Assembly (NCBI RefSeq): GCF_000003815.2
Contig: NC_049979.1
Location: 6,354,196 to 6,418,195, forward strand
Length of the DNA stretch: 64,000 nt
Source: Branchiostoma floridae
Lineage: Eukaryota; Chordata; Leptocardii; Amphioxiformes; Branchiostomatidae
Reading direction: 5' to 3'
A program made the translations under genes and the position numbers. This document shows, piece after piece, positions 35,538 to 45,380 of the stretch. Position 1 is the first letter of the stretch. Every line of letters starts with the position of its first letter. Below the pieces are notes generated by a model. That model was given only the letters and a program-made list of their open reading frames with translations. It did not search any database and had not been told where the DNA came from.

Positions 35538-36061
35538 CCATTTTAGAAGCCCTTTGAGACTCTGAGACAGCTGAGAACTGTAGTGACACAACACAATTGC
35601 AGACTTACTGTTGTTGAAGACCTTGTTTTTAAATTAGAAGGTTGGTCAAACTGGTGTTTTTTTTTTTTTTTTTTTTTTTTTTAACTTTTTTTTATTTTTT
35701 TTTTTATTATTTTTTTTTATTGTCAATGATGAATAATAATACAGAACAACGCAGAGCCTCCATCCCTTACATATCAAGACATTATGTACATATCATGTAG
35801 CTGTTATTATGTCATTATACTCGTTATCATTTTAGTTATCAAATCATCACATCGTATCAGTTTACCATAATATTATGTGTAACACATTATATCATATATG
35901 TAACACATTATATCATATCATTATCATAGTTTACCTCATATGTGAAAATTGGGTCATTTATACATGTCAACATTTCAAACAATTATTATAACATTATCAT
36001 CATTTTAGCATTATTATGTAAATACATCGTACCATCTTATCATATTATTATTGTAACAAAA

Positions 36062-39000
36062 TCAAATTAAACACAAGGTTCCCCACTTACCCCGATGCTT
36101 CTCCAGCTTTCCTCTCCGAGATGCAATAAGACGTTCCGTTTTTTCAAAAGTAGATATCAGTTTTTTAAAGGCCTGGAAGTTTATTGTTTTTAAACGTCTA
36201 CACCTGAAAATGAAAACTTTGCCTAACAAAATAATTAAATTTTTTAGGGGGGGCGTATCTTGACATGTATCTCCAAATATGATTATAAAGGGGTTAAGGT
36301 TACAGTCTATAGAAGTTTGTACTTGTAGCCAACTCTCTACCTCATTCCAAAAAGGTACTACGTGTGGACACTCCCAGAAAACATGAATATAGGATTCTAC
36401 ATCATCGTGACAGAAAGAACAGGAGCTAGAATCTACCAATTTCCATATATGTAAAATTCTGTTACAAGGTAAAAATTTGTTGATTAAACGATATTGAAAA
36501 TATCTAGTACCGGGATCAATAGTGCATCTATATAAATTTGTAAATACTTCCCGCCATGGTATATCTTTATCGAAATAATAAAACCAAGAAAGTCTAGTAT
36601 TATGTGCAACACTGACCTCGTTCATGGACGTAAGAAAGTAGATATACATGCTTTTGTTGATCTTTATGTTTCGTAACCATTTATAATTTTTTTGAAAGGG
36701 TAGGCACACAAGGTCTTTCCGCTTCTCAGTGCTAAGTATTTTTTTCCATTTACCGGGAATAGCTGAAATAAGTTGTAGATATCTATGTTGGTCACAAGCA
36801 TTTGGGTAGTTTATACTGAACTCATCATAAGACATAAAATTACCATTCGGGGATAGCAAGTCATTTATGAAATAGATATTTCTATTCAGAAAAGAAGTCA
36901 TACAAACAGTTTTACCATCAATGATAATATTAGAGTTTAAACAAATTACTTGCTGTCGTATATTTGCCGGCGTCGTGGGCTCTACTTGCTTAAATTTGAA
37001 CCAGGCCATAAACACTTCAGAAAAAAATCCTTTTAAACAAAGGTTTTTCCCCGAAGACAGCTGGTAAAAGGGAAATAAACTATGACTAAGTTGAGGGTGG
37101 AAGACTGTTACCCAAGAGGAGAACCACTCGGGATGAGAATAAAGTTTAGGCACCCATGAAGCTTTTATAGAAGTGTTGAATGCACGTAAGTTTTTTAAAT
37201 TAAGTCCTCCGTTTTCAAATTCATTGTATAATACCTTCCGTGCAACTCGTTCCGGACCGTCGTCCCAAATAAAAGAAAATATCTTCTTTTCATATTCTTT
37301 GAAAAAGGAATCGTTAGGGGATGGTAACACTTGAAATAAATTCGTAAACTGGGGAACCACCAAGGTGTTAATAATAACAATTTTACCATACAGGGACAAA
37401 TATTTATTCTTCATAGGGCGTAATAATCTATCTAGTCTTTCCATACGGGGTTCGAAATTAACGTTTGTGATTAAGTTTAAATCAACAGGGATATTGATGC
37501 CTAGAAGGTCGACATCCCCGTCAACCCACTGTATCGGTAGATGGGTGGGCAAACGAAAATTAGATAACTTCAAGGGGCCTAATCGTAATATTTTGCATTT
37601 ATCTACATTTAAAGAAAGACCTGAGATATTGGAAAAACGCTCTAAATCAGACAACAAGGCATAAAATGACTCTAACTTTGGTTCGAACGGAAAATTTGAA
37701 TCGTCGGCATATTGTGATATCTTTGTAGTCTTTTCGTATATCCTTAACCCCCGTATGGAATGATTAGACCTGATCTTAATAGCAAGCACCTCCACCGCCA
37801 CGAGAAAAAGATAAGGGGACAATGGACATCCCTGGCGAACTCCGCGATATAAATTGAAGGGGTCTGAAATGTAACCATTGTTTATAACGCAACTCGCTGT
37901 TTTTTTATATAAAACCTTTACCCATTTAATTAGTTGTGGACCAAAGTTAAAGAATTCTAAACATTTAAACATGAAATCCCACCTCAACGAATCGAATGCT
38001 TTCTTGAAATCAGCTACAAATATTAACCCAGGTTTGTTCTCTTGATCGTAATGCTCTATTGTATCTAATAATCTTCTAATGTTGTCGCCTATATACCTAT
38101 CCTTAATAAACCCAGTCTGATCCTCTCCAATTATGTCCGTGATTACATGTTTGATTCTAAGAGATATGCATTTTGAAAGTATTCTCGTGTCACAACCTAA
38201 AAGGGTAAGCGGGCGCCAATTTCCCATGGCGGTTGGGTCCTTGTCTATGCCTTTACTGTCTTTTTTGAGTAGCAATGAAATCAATCCTTTTCTTTGAGTT
38301 TCTGACAGATATCCATTAACAAACGAATAATTAAAACAAGTTAACATAGGCTTTTTAAAGACATCAAAAAAATTCTTATAAACTTCTACAGGTATACCGT
38401 CAAGCCCTGGTGATTTCCCAGCCTGAAATGAATATATTGCATTTTTCAATTCTTCTTCACTTACTAGACCTTCACAAAGTTGCTGTTGCTCATCTGATAA
38501 ACGTTTATCGTAGTCCTCGGGGAAAAAACCATCACAATTTACATCAGAAAGAGGCATTGGAATATCTTCAAAAGAGTAAAGTGCAGAATAAAAATTAACC
38601 TGATCAGAAAGAATGTCTTTTGGGTTACATGTTACCTCACCCGAGGGCCTTTTGAGTCGTTGTATATTTTTTCTTGTATAATTACGGTGGATTAGATTTA
38701 TAAAATATTTGGTGCACCTTTCCCCCAGCTCCATCCAACGTGATTTAGACCTTAACAAGATACCATTCAGACGTTCATTATATAAAGATTCTAATAACTT
38801 TTGTTTATGATTTAATTCTTCTAGTTGGGCGGGTGGGGGAGAGGCGGCACTATCAATTTGACTCTGCAACATATTAATTTCGTCAATAAGTTCTTTTTCT
38901 TTCATCAGGTATTGTTTCTTTCTCCAGCTACTAAATTTAATACAGTGACCACGAAAAAAGCACTTCGCCGCATCCCAAACAACTTGAGGATTTGCGGTGT

Positions 39001-39838
39001 TGACATTATTTTCGAAAAATTCTGACATAATTTGTTTGGTCTGTACAAGAAAAAGTTTGTCATCAAGAAGGGATTGATTAAATTGCCAGTAGCCAGGCCC
39101 TCGCGGAAAGTCCGCCGTAACAAAAGACAAGGTGATTAGATTGTGATCTGATCTTAATTTGTCTGCAATAGAACACTTATTAACTCTGTTTAATAATGAA
39201 AAGGATATCAGAAAATAATCTAGTCTACTAGCATAGAGCCCCCGACGCCACGTATATCGAACAACATTAGGGTTTCTAAAACGCCACACATCATACAAGT
39301 CGAATTTTCCTTTTAGCTCCGAAATAGCTTCTAGTGCGTTAGGGTGATAATTTCGAAGTCGAGCACCTGATCTATCCATGGCTGAATTCTGCACTGTATT
39401 AAAATCTCCCACCACAACTAAATGTTCATTACTAATCTCAAGAGTATCTATAGCTTCTTCTAATTCCTTAAAAAAGGACGGACAGTCATCATTTGGAGCA
39501 TATAAGTTCGCAAGACAAAAATGTAAATTGTCTACCTCGATGTCTAACACAATCCACCGTCCACTTTCATCCGTTTTAACCTGATGAACCTGAACGCTGG
39601 CGCTACTCTTTATCAAAATAGCTACCCCTCTTTGATTTGAAGTACCATGGGAGAAGTATATTTGTCCACCCCATTCGTTCTGCCATCTTTTTTCATCTCT
39701 TACAGTTGTATGTGTTTCTTGTAGACAATATAAGTGGTAAGGTTTGTCTTTTAACCAGGTAAATAGTCCCATTCGCTTATGGAAATCCCCCAGCCCATTA
39801 CAATTGTAACTAGAAATTCGACACTCTACCTTAGACAT
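36062..39838 (-). CDS. L1-type ORF2: endonuclease and reverse transcriptase
   Basis: 1258 residues, uninterrupted. The N-terminal apurinic-type endonuclease (about 1-235) shows SYNCNGL, the catalytic glutamate in LQETHT, VVGDFN and the terminal SDHN. The reverse transcriptase (about 450-730) shows GKSPGLDGIP, FVADFKKAFDSLRWDF, GVRQGCPLSPYLF and the catalytic QYADD at 709-713. A C-terminal zinc-knuckle-like CSFCHDDVESYIHVFWECPH follows at about 1160-1185. Domain order and length fit the L1/Tx1 group. All catalytic residues I can check are present, so the protein may be active. Confidence 0.95.
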   Translation of the reverse strand: MSKVECRISSYNCNGLGDFHKRMGLFTWLKDKPYHLYCLQETHTTVRDEKRWQNEWGGQIYFSHGTSNQRGVAILIKSSASVQVHQVKTDESGRWIVLDIEVDNLHFCLANLYAPNDDCPSFFKELEEAIDTLEISNEHLVVVGDFNTVQNSAMDRSGARLRNYHPNALEAISELKGKFDLYDVWRFRNPNVVRYTWRRGLYASRLDYFLISFSLLNRVNKCSIADKLRSDHNLITLSFVTADFPRGPGYWQFNQSLLDDKLFLVQTKQIMSEFFENNVNTANPQVVWDAAKCFFRGHCIKFSSWRKKQYLMKEKELIDEINMLQSQIDSAASPPPAQLEELNHKQKLLESLYNERLNGILLRSKSRWMELGERCTKYFINLIHRNYTRKNIQRLKRPSGEVTCNPKDILSDQVNFYSALYSFEDIPMPLSDVNCDGFFPEDYDKRLSDEQQQLCEGLVSEEELKNAIYSFQAGKSPGLDGIPVEVYKNFFDVFKKPMLTCFNYSFVNGYLSETQRKGLISLLLKKDSKGIDKDPTAMGNWRPLTLLGCDTRILSKCISLRIKHVITDIIGEDQTGFIKDRYIGDNIRRLLDTIEHYDQENKPGLIFVADFKKAFDSLRWDFMFKCLEFFNFGPQLIKWVKVLYKKTASCVINNGYISDPFNLYRGVRQGCPLSPYLFLVAVEVLAIKIRSNHSIRGLRIYEKTTKISQYADDSNFPFEPKLESFYALLSDLERFSNISGLSLNVDKCKILRLGPLKLSNFRLPTHLPIQWVDGDVDLLGINIPVDLNLITNVNFEPRMERLDRLLRPMKNKYLSLYGKIVIINTLVVPQFTNLFQVLPSPNDSFFKEYEKKIFSFIWDDGPERVARKVLYNEFENGGLNLKNLRAFNTSIKASWVPKLYSHPEWFSSWVTVFHPQLSHSLFPFYQLSSGKNLCLKGFFSEVFMAWFKFKQVEPTTPANIRQQVICLNSNIIIDGKTVCMTSFLNRNIYFINDLLSPNGNFMSYDEFSINYPNACDQHRYLQLISAIPGKWKKILSTEKRKDLVCLPFQKNYKWLRNIKINKSMYIYFLTSMNEVSVAHNTRLSWFYYFDKDIPWREVFTNLYRCTIDPGTRYFQYRLINKFLPCNRILHIWKLVDSSSCSFCHDDVESYIHVFWECPHVVPFWNEVESWLQVQTSIDCNLNPFIIIFGDTCQDTPPLKNLIILLGKVFIFRCRRLKTINFQAFKKLISTFEKTERLIASRRGKLEKHRGKWGTLCLI

Positions 39839-40711
39839 ATTCTCTGGGAGTTTAAACGTCTCGGAGAGGAAGCTTGGGTCAGGTCATCGGGGCACAGGAT
39901 TCTCTCTGGTGATACTGCTGGTACATAACTATAAGTAAAATAAACTAGGGGAACCGTCAAACATAAACATAAAATGGTAAAGCATAATTGAATCAGAATA
40001 TAAATAATGATAACAAAATAACGGAACAATTCGTACCATAATTCAAGTGAACTCAAATGCAAACTAAGAAATACGTAAACATAAGTAGTGCATCGGTGTT
40101 TACCAAATGATAGTTCCATAAAGTATGTAATCAGATTGACAAAATGATACGCAACATAATTTTCTGTTACAAAACATAAACTAATTGTGAACAGAAAGTA
40201 ATCAAACTGATCAAATAAGTAAGTCATATCCTTCCTATTGAAACTTAAATCAAAGACTGAGTTCACGTCATATTTCGTCTTAATAACAATTTCTGTGGCT
40301 GAATCTTTGCATGATTTAATGGAGGCTCTGTGACAATAAAAACAACACAAAAAATAACAAAGAACAACAAGTTTCCTTGGCTGACCCATTTGCCATAAAG
40401 AGGACAGCGCTACCCTAGGCTTACATGTTAACTGAACAAGTCAATCGATAGTAAGTAGAAGATCCATGTTTCAAATGATTTCTTTAATTCACAATATATA
40501 GATGAACTTGATAGGATGGGAATGTATCGCATGTAAAACAGTCAGCCGCTTCTACATCACAACAGAGTCCAACAGGGGAAGAATCCATCTCATTAGCATA
40601 ACAAAGCTAGAAACTCGTGTTTTAAACAGGTGAGGATTCTTCCCGTGGAGATCGAGAAAGACTTGTGGATTTCGTAAAACGGCAATTTGACAAAAAAAGT
40701 CAATAACAAAC

Positions 40712-41518
40712 TTAAGTGAGTTCTTCGACAGAATCGATACTTTTGGTAGTTTTATCAGCCAAAGTTACCATGATTCTACAGTTGGCATCCACCCATGCGT
40801 CCTTGATACGACCATTCTTCTTGGCAGTAAACGCCGCTGAGAAGATCGTCATATTCTCTCTGGTAAGATCAGCTAAGACCAGGAGGGGCCTGTCGTGTTC
40901 ATCCCGTTTACCCTTGAGTTTACTCCGTGCGCGAAACACGCGGTTCCGGTCCTGCCAGGATACAAACTTGACTAGCATCAGCCGCGAAGCGTTCTCCTTC
41001 CTAGTGCCGACTCGGTGCGCTCGGTCGATGCACTGTGGTTGTAAATCCAGGCCCAGTTTCACTCTGCAGAAAGTCACTACCTTGTGTACACACATCTCTC
41101 CCGTTTCCTTGTCGACCTCAGGAATGCCACGAATGCGCAGACTATTTCTGCGGGAGTACTGCTCCAAAGCGTTAATTGAGTTACTCACGGCCTTTGATGG
41201 GAGGGGGGTAGTCTCCATGTTCTGAATTTTACCTTCCACGGTCTCCATTCTCCTTTCCAACTCCCCCTGGCGTTGAAACATCCGTTCTAAATCTTGGCGC
41301 AAAGACTGTACGTCCCTCGCAGTTGCCATGTCTTTGAGTTTTTCATGGACGGGTTGTAGTGCAGCTTCTATGGTGACTTTTATCTCGCCCAACATTGAAT
41401 TTCCTGCCATTGTGCGCTCACCGGTTAAATGTCCAGAACTTTCCAAGTCGTCGCTTCCAGAACGTCTTTGACGCTTCTTAGACCGTGTTCTAACCATTAA
41501 CCATCCGTCTGTAGACAT
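40712..41518 (-). CDS. L1-type ORF1: RNA-binding chaperone-like protein
   Basis: 268 residues. A basic N-terminus (VRTRSKKRQRR) is followed by a heptad-like helical region (about 45-115). Next comes an RRM-like domain with YSRRNSLRIRGIPE and IDRAHRVG, and a basic C-terminal domain. This is the L1 ORF1p (Transposase_22) layout, an RNA-binding trimer that packages the element's RNA. The frame is intact and starts 95 nt from the element's 5' end. Confidence 0.9.
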   Translation of the reverse strand: MSTDGWLMVRTRSKKRQRRSGSDDLESSGHLTGERTMAGNSMLGEIKVTIEAALQPVHEKLKDMATARDVQSLRQDLERMFQRQGELERRMETVEGKIQNMETTPLPSKAVSNSINALEQYSRRNSLRIRGIPEVDKETGEMCVHKVVTFCRVKLGLDLQPQCIDRAHRVGTRKENASRLMLVKFVSWQDRNRVFRARSKLKGKRDEHDRPLLVLADLTRENMTIFSAAFTAKKNGRIKDAWVDANCRIMVTLADKTTKSIDSVEELT

Positions 41519-41595
41519 TCAATGCGTCGATAAGCGTTAATAACGGATCAGTAAGCGATAGGGTCGGAGCACTGAAAACTCGCTACTGCACCCCG

Positions 41596-41607
41596 GCCGC
41601 CATCTTG
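41596..41607 (-). promoter_or_regulatory. YY1-like site at the 5' end of the L1-type element
   Basis: CAAGATGGCGGC on the minus strand starts 7 nt from the element's first base. It matches the YY1 core AAGATGGC(G/C)GC. Mammalian L1 carries the same motif in nearly the same place, where YY1 sets the transcription start. Confidence 0.6.
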
Positions 41608-42013
41608 AAAAACCAAACTGGTGTTAAAGTGGTGCTCCCGTAATTTGTAAGTTATAACCTCCTTGGGTGGATGTAATTATGATTATGTTAAAAGGTATGT
41701 TAGGGATGTGACAAGTCCAGTACTGTGTGTAATTAGTTTTGTATCCTAGAGTTTGAGATCGTGTGACATTTTGATAATAGTATAAGGGGAGACTGGGAGA
41801 GTGAATGTAAAATGATCTATACTCTAGGTTCTGCATGGACATGATATTGAGTAAAAAAAACACACACACACATTCATACACACATGGACACATACATTCA
41901 CACAAAGTTTCACAAACACACATACCAGTGGTTGGCAATGATAACAAAGTACATCTATTTTCTGGAAGAGTTCATTGTTTTCATGCAATTTTGTAACCAG
42001 ATGTTGTTGGCAA

Positions 42014-42019
42014 AATAAA
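42014..42019 (+). terminator. Candidate poly(A) signal of the Kelch gene
   Basis: The first clear AATAAA on the plus strand after the Kelch stop outside the retrotransposon. None occurs in the 109 nt between the stop and the insertion, so the original 3' UTR was probably split by the element. Confidence 0.4.
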
Positions 42020-42243
42020 TTTTTAGCCATGAGCAAACTATTTATTATCAAATGTATTTCAAGATGCATAGATAAGGAAACACACTATATGTTACATTTT
42101 TTATCATCAAATTTGTGTATTTCAAGATTGTCAATCGCATGGCCAATACCGGCAGTGATGAATTTAGGAAACAAGAAACTGAGCATGTATCATCATTGTA
42201 CAGTTATCTTTATAGCTTACAACTGACATGCCTAGATGGTTTA

Positions 42244-42461
42244 TAACTTTGGTTCACCTTTATCCGAGGGTAACCTATATTCGTTGTTTGTACAAAAAAC
42301 GTATTTAGGGATATAAAGTCGACGGACGGTGGTTCAAACTCAGAACATGTTAAAAATATTGCAAATCTAAAACCACTGTCAGCAGACTTAATATTCCTAA
42401 ATGTGTTGTTTTAAAGACAACGGATAAAGGTCACCCCACAGATAAAGGTGACCTAGCACTA
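42244..42461. mobile_element. TAAC-TAGTTCACC MITE, copy 1
   Basis: The left end reads AACTTTGGTTCACCTTTATCC and the right end GGATAAAGGTGACCTAGC in inverted form, with inner CCTATATTCGTTG and ACAACGGATAAAGG blocks. It shares ends and interior with copies at 49337-49552 and 52626-52859. Confidence 0.7.
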
Positions 42462-42675
42462 CAGATTATATAAAATTACAGTAAGAATATGTGCAATGTA
42501 TTTTAACACTTAACAGCTATACAACTGAGCATGTGCCACAGGATATTTCACAGGCTCTACACTTGTGGCAACTTAATCAAGTTTAGATATTCACATGTTT
42601 TGTAATGGTCCAATAATATTCCTCATGGTATCCCCCCCATTACATGACTTAAAATCAATGATCTTTTAAATGTAC

Positions 42676-44780
42676 TTAAGGCACGGTTTAAGGTCTTCAA
42701 CTCCCTTAGGAAGCAAGGTAAAACTGTGGAAGCAATGGTCGCAAAAACTGCCTACAATGAAGCCAAACGCCTTGCTAAGCACGCTGTCTGGCTGGCCAAA
42801 TCTGCAGCAGAGAAAGAGACTTTTGCTGTCATCAATCCTCAAGGTGCAGATGTGTACCGCATAGCCAAACAGATGGAGCGTTCCAACCAGGACGTTGTAG
42901 GCGAAATGTGCGTTCGGAACGATGCAGGTGAACTCTCCCTCAACGACGAGGATAAGATGAAGGCCTGGGTCGAACACTACAACAGGCTCTTGAACGTGGA
43001 GTTTGACTGGCCAATGGATGAGCTTCCAGAGGCTGCTCCAGTTGTAGGACCTGCTCCACCAGTCACTACTGAGATGATCAGCAAGGCACTGAGTAAGATG
43101 AGGTTTGGAAAAGCTGTGGGCCCTTCTGGCATCAACGCTGAGATGCTAAAGGCAGCTGGCGAGGAGGGCATCGAGTTGACTAGACAACTGACTGAAGCGG
43201 TCTTCAGGAACGGAACTGTGCCGGTTGAGTGGGAGAAGAGCATCATTCTCAGTCTCTACAAGGGGAAAGGCGAAGCTCTAGACCGAGGCAACTACAGAGG
43301 CCTCAAGCTCACCGACCATGTCATGAAGTTACTGGAGCGTGTGCTGGACTCAGCTATTCGTAAGATGGTCAACATCGACGACCTTCAGTTTGCCTTTGTG
43401 CCTGGCAGAGGCACCACCGATGCCATCTTCATTGTGCGCCAGCTGCAAGAGAAGTTCATAGCCGCAAACAAACCTCTGTACTTCGCCTTTGTCGATCTGG
43501 AGAAGGCCTTCGATCGAGTTCCCAGAAGGGTGCTGTGGTGGGCACTGAGAAGTCTTGGTGTTGAGGAGTGGGCCGTGAGGGTGATCCAGGCCATGTACGC
43601 AAATGCCAGGAGCCGTGTGCGAGTGAACGGACAGTACAGCGAGGAGTTCGGCGTTGGTGTTGGCGTTCACCAGGGATCTGTCCTCAGTCCCCTGCTGTTC
43701 ATCCTCGTTTTGGAAGCTCTGTCTCGTGAATTCCGCACTGGAGTCCCCTGGGAGCTCCTGTACGCAGACGACCTGGTGATCATCGCAGACACCCTGGAAG
43801 AATGCATCGCTAGACTGAAGGCATGGAAGTCGGGCATGGAACGCAAAGGCCTGCGGGTTAACATGGGGAAGACAAAGATCATGATTTCTGGTCAAGGACT
43901 GAACAAACTGAAGGAAACTGGATCTTTCCCGTGTGCTGTATGCCGTTCTGGGGTGGGTGCTAACTCCATCCAGTGTACAGTTTGTAACTTCTGGGTCCAC
44001 AAGAGATGCTGTGGCATAAGAGGGAGTCTGCTAGCTGTTCAGAACTACACATGTCCGAGGTGTCGAGGGGAAGCTAGGCCACTGGATGGCCGCCCTACAA
44101 CACAAGTCACTGTGGATGAAGTGGTCCTGGACGTGGAAGCCAGCTTCTGTTACCTTGGGGACATGCTCTGTGCTGGTGGCGGATGTGAGCTTGCAGTCAC
44201 CACCAGATCCTGCGTTGCCTGGGGTAAATTCAAGAAGCTCTTGCCCATCCTTACTTCCAGGCACCTACCCTTTAAAACCCGTGGCAAGGTGTTTGACTCC
44301 TGTGTACGTGCGGCCATGCTTCATGGGAGTGAAACCTGGGCACCTACCACCTCGGATCTACAGCGGTTGCGCCGCAATGACCGTGCCATGATCAGATGGA
44401 TTTGTGGCGTCAAACCCCGGGATGAGACCCCTTCATCTAGCTTACTTGATAAACTTGGTATTCTGGACATCATCTCAGTGCTGCAGTCCCGCCGTCTTAG
44501 ATGGTTTGGGCATGTTGAAAGATCTAGTGACTGCATTAATAAGATCACCAAACTGAAAGTATCGGGCAACAGAGGTCGTGGTAGACCTAGGAAAACCTGG
44601 AGGGACTGTGTCAGCAGGGACTTGAAGGAGTGCGGTCTGACAGGGGTCGACCCACTGGACAGAGCCAAATGGAAGCGGAGTGTGAAGACTGGCCGACTGC
44701 TGCCTACCCCTGCATCAGGGAACCCAGCAGCAGTATAATCTAACCATGGATAGAAGAAAAGAAGAAGAACCCTGAGGTAC
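42676..44780 (+). mobile_element. 5'-truncated non-LTR retrotransposon
   Basis: Homology to non-LTR elements begins abruptly with ARFKVFNSLRKQGKT and runs through a complete reverse transcriptase frame. It ends in a short GAAGAAAAGAAGAAGAA tail rather than poly(A), as in RTE/Ingi-like groups. The endonuclease is missing, so this is a dead-on-arrival copy. No target duplication is obvious. Confidence 0.8.
42726..44738 (+). CDS. Reverse transcriptase with internal PHD-like zinc finger (5'-truncated)
   Basis: 670 codons without interruption. The frame is open back to 42648 with no ATG at its head, because the element lost its 5' part. Reverse transcriptase motifs present are GKAVGPSGINAEMLK, LYKGKGEALDRGNYRGL, VPGRGTTDAI, FVDLEKAFDRVP (aspartate at 257), HQGSVLSPLLF and the catalytic YADD at 346-349. 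Residues 403-446 hold CAVCRSGVGANSIQC, then VCNFWVHKRC and CPRC, a Cys4-His-Cys3 arrangement like a PHD finger, inserted in the thumb region. The C-terminus (RRLRWFGHVERS, RGRGRPRKTWRDC) is typical of RTE-related elements. Long antisense frames at 43350-44000 and 44321-44782 are shadows. Confidence 0.9.
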   Translation: MEAMVAKTAYNEAKRLAKHAVWLAKSAAEKETFAVINPQGADVYRIAKQMERSNQDVVGEMCVRNDAGELSLNDEDKMKAWVEHYNRLLNVEFDWPMDELPEAAPVVGPAPPVTTEMISKALSKMRFGKAVGPSGINAEMLKAAGEEGIELTRQLTEAVFRNGTVPVEWEKSIILSLYKGKGEALDRGNYRGLKLTDHVMKLLERVLDSAIRKMVNIDDLQFAFVPGRGTTDAIFIVRQLQEKFIAANKPLYFAFVDLEKAFDRVPRRVLWWALRSLGVEEWAVRVIQAMYANARSRVRVNGQYSEEFGVGVGVHQGSVLSPLLFILVLEALSREFRTGVPWELLYADDLVIIADTLEECIARLKAWKSGMERKGLRVNMGKTKIMISGQGLNKLKETGSFPCAVCRSGVGANSIQCTVCNFWVHKRCCGIRGSLLAVQNYTCPRCRGEARPLDGRPTTQVTVDEVVLDVEASFCYLGDMLCAGGGCELAVTTRSCVAWGKFKKLLPILTSRHLPFKTRGKVFDSCVRAAMLHGSETWAPTTSDLQRLRRNDRAMIRWICGVKPRDETPSSSLLDKLGILDIISVLQSRRLRWFGHVERSSDCINKITKLKVSGNRGRGRPRKTWRDCVSRDLKECGLTGVDPLDRAKWKRSVKTGRLLPTPASGNPAAV

Positions 44781-45191
44781 ATCCTTAGCCTATAATATAT
44801 AACGTTACCCTATACATGTAGCTACTTACTGAAGTTACTGATATTATTCCTTGAAAAAGTCCAAAACAACTCTACCGACCTAGAGACAACATTACCATCC
44901 TACCATTTATCTTCCAAATTTACAACAGATAAGAAGAAATCCTTATGCAAGAATGTTGCCTGTTCTTGGCAAGCAAGGATTGTGTGTCAGGTTTACCACC
45001 AAAGCACTGGTGAATCATACAGAATCCTTCCCCCCCTTCCAGTTACAATAATTTTAGACCAATGATGTAAGTAAGAAAGTATCAATTCACAGCTCACTGG
45101 CCTACGTTCTTCTGCTAGCTGCCCCAGACTGGGAATGGAAGGGAGTACAGACAAACACAATCCTGGCCATATCCACATCCATTCTGAGACA
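44781..45191. other. Tail-to-tail gap
   Basis: About 410 bp between the truncated retrotransposon and the last perlecan-like exon. It would hold the 3' UTR of the latter if its frame ends at 45192. I see no AATAAA on the minus strand here. Confidence 0.35.
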
Positions 45192-45380
45192 TCACTCATT
45201 TGGCTTGACGTCCACAACTGCCTGCTGGTCCCCAGTTCCAAGTGGGTTGACAGCAGTGCACACGTAGGTGGCCGCATCAGCGTCCTCTAGTGGGTCAATA
45301 ACCAGCAGGGAGTCCTTGGTCCCGCTTCTCACATGGGCGCGTGGTGGGAGAGGCTGTCCGTCCTTCCGGCCCCAGAACAA
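45192..45380 (-). CDS. Perlecan-like exon: second half of Ig domain
   Basis: The exon follows acceptor GTTGGTTCAG. It encodes [20 protein letters not shown] through [12 protein letters not shown] to KPNE and then TGA. A GTGATG just inside the end could act as a weak donor (exon end 45196), in which case the protein continues. Confidence 0.75.
   Translation of the reverse strand: MFWGRKDGQPLPPRAHVRSGTKDSLLVIDPLEDADAATYVCTAVNPLGTGDQQAVVDVKPNE

Larger units (their letters stand above)
35659..41613 (-). mobile_element. Full-length L1-type non-LTR retrotransposon
   Basis: A 5.95-kb element on the minus strand. An exact 12-bp duplication CAAACTGGTGTT flanks it (35647-35658 and 41614-41625). The element ends in a long A-rich tail, seen as a T-rich run at 35659-35720 on the plus strand. 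The restored target reads GGTGTT/AAAG, close to the TT/AA nick preference of L1-type endonucleases. ORF1 and ORF2 are both open from end to end, so the copy looks young. The 5' UTR is only 95 nt and begins with a YY1-like site. The 3' UTR (about 330 nt) has a 21-bp tandem pair near 35877-35918. The interval between ORF1 and ORF2 is unusually long, 873 nt. Confidence 0.95.

Noticed and set aside
41855-41930. CA-rich stretch giving a cysteine-rich frame
   Set aside because: It is a degenerate CA/CAT microsatellite after the retrotransposon. The frame MCVCETLCECMCPC is an artefact of the repeat.
43350-44000. Minus-strand frame of 216 codons opposite the reverse transcriptase
   Set aside because: It is the antisense shadow of the reverse transcriptase frame, which has clear motifs.
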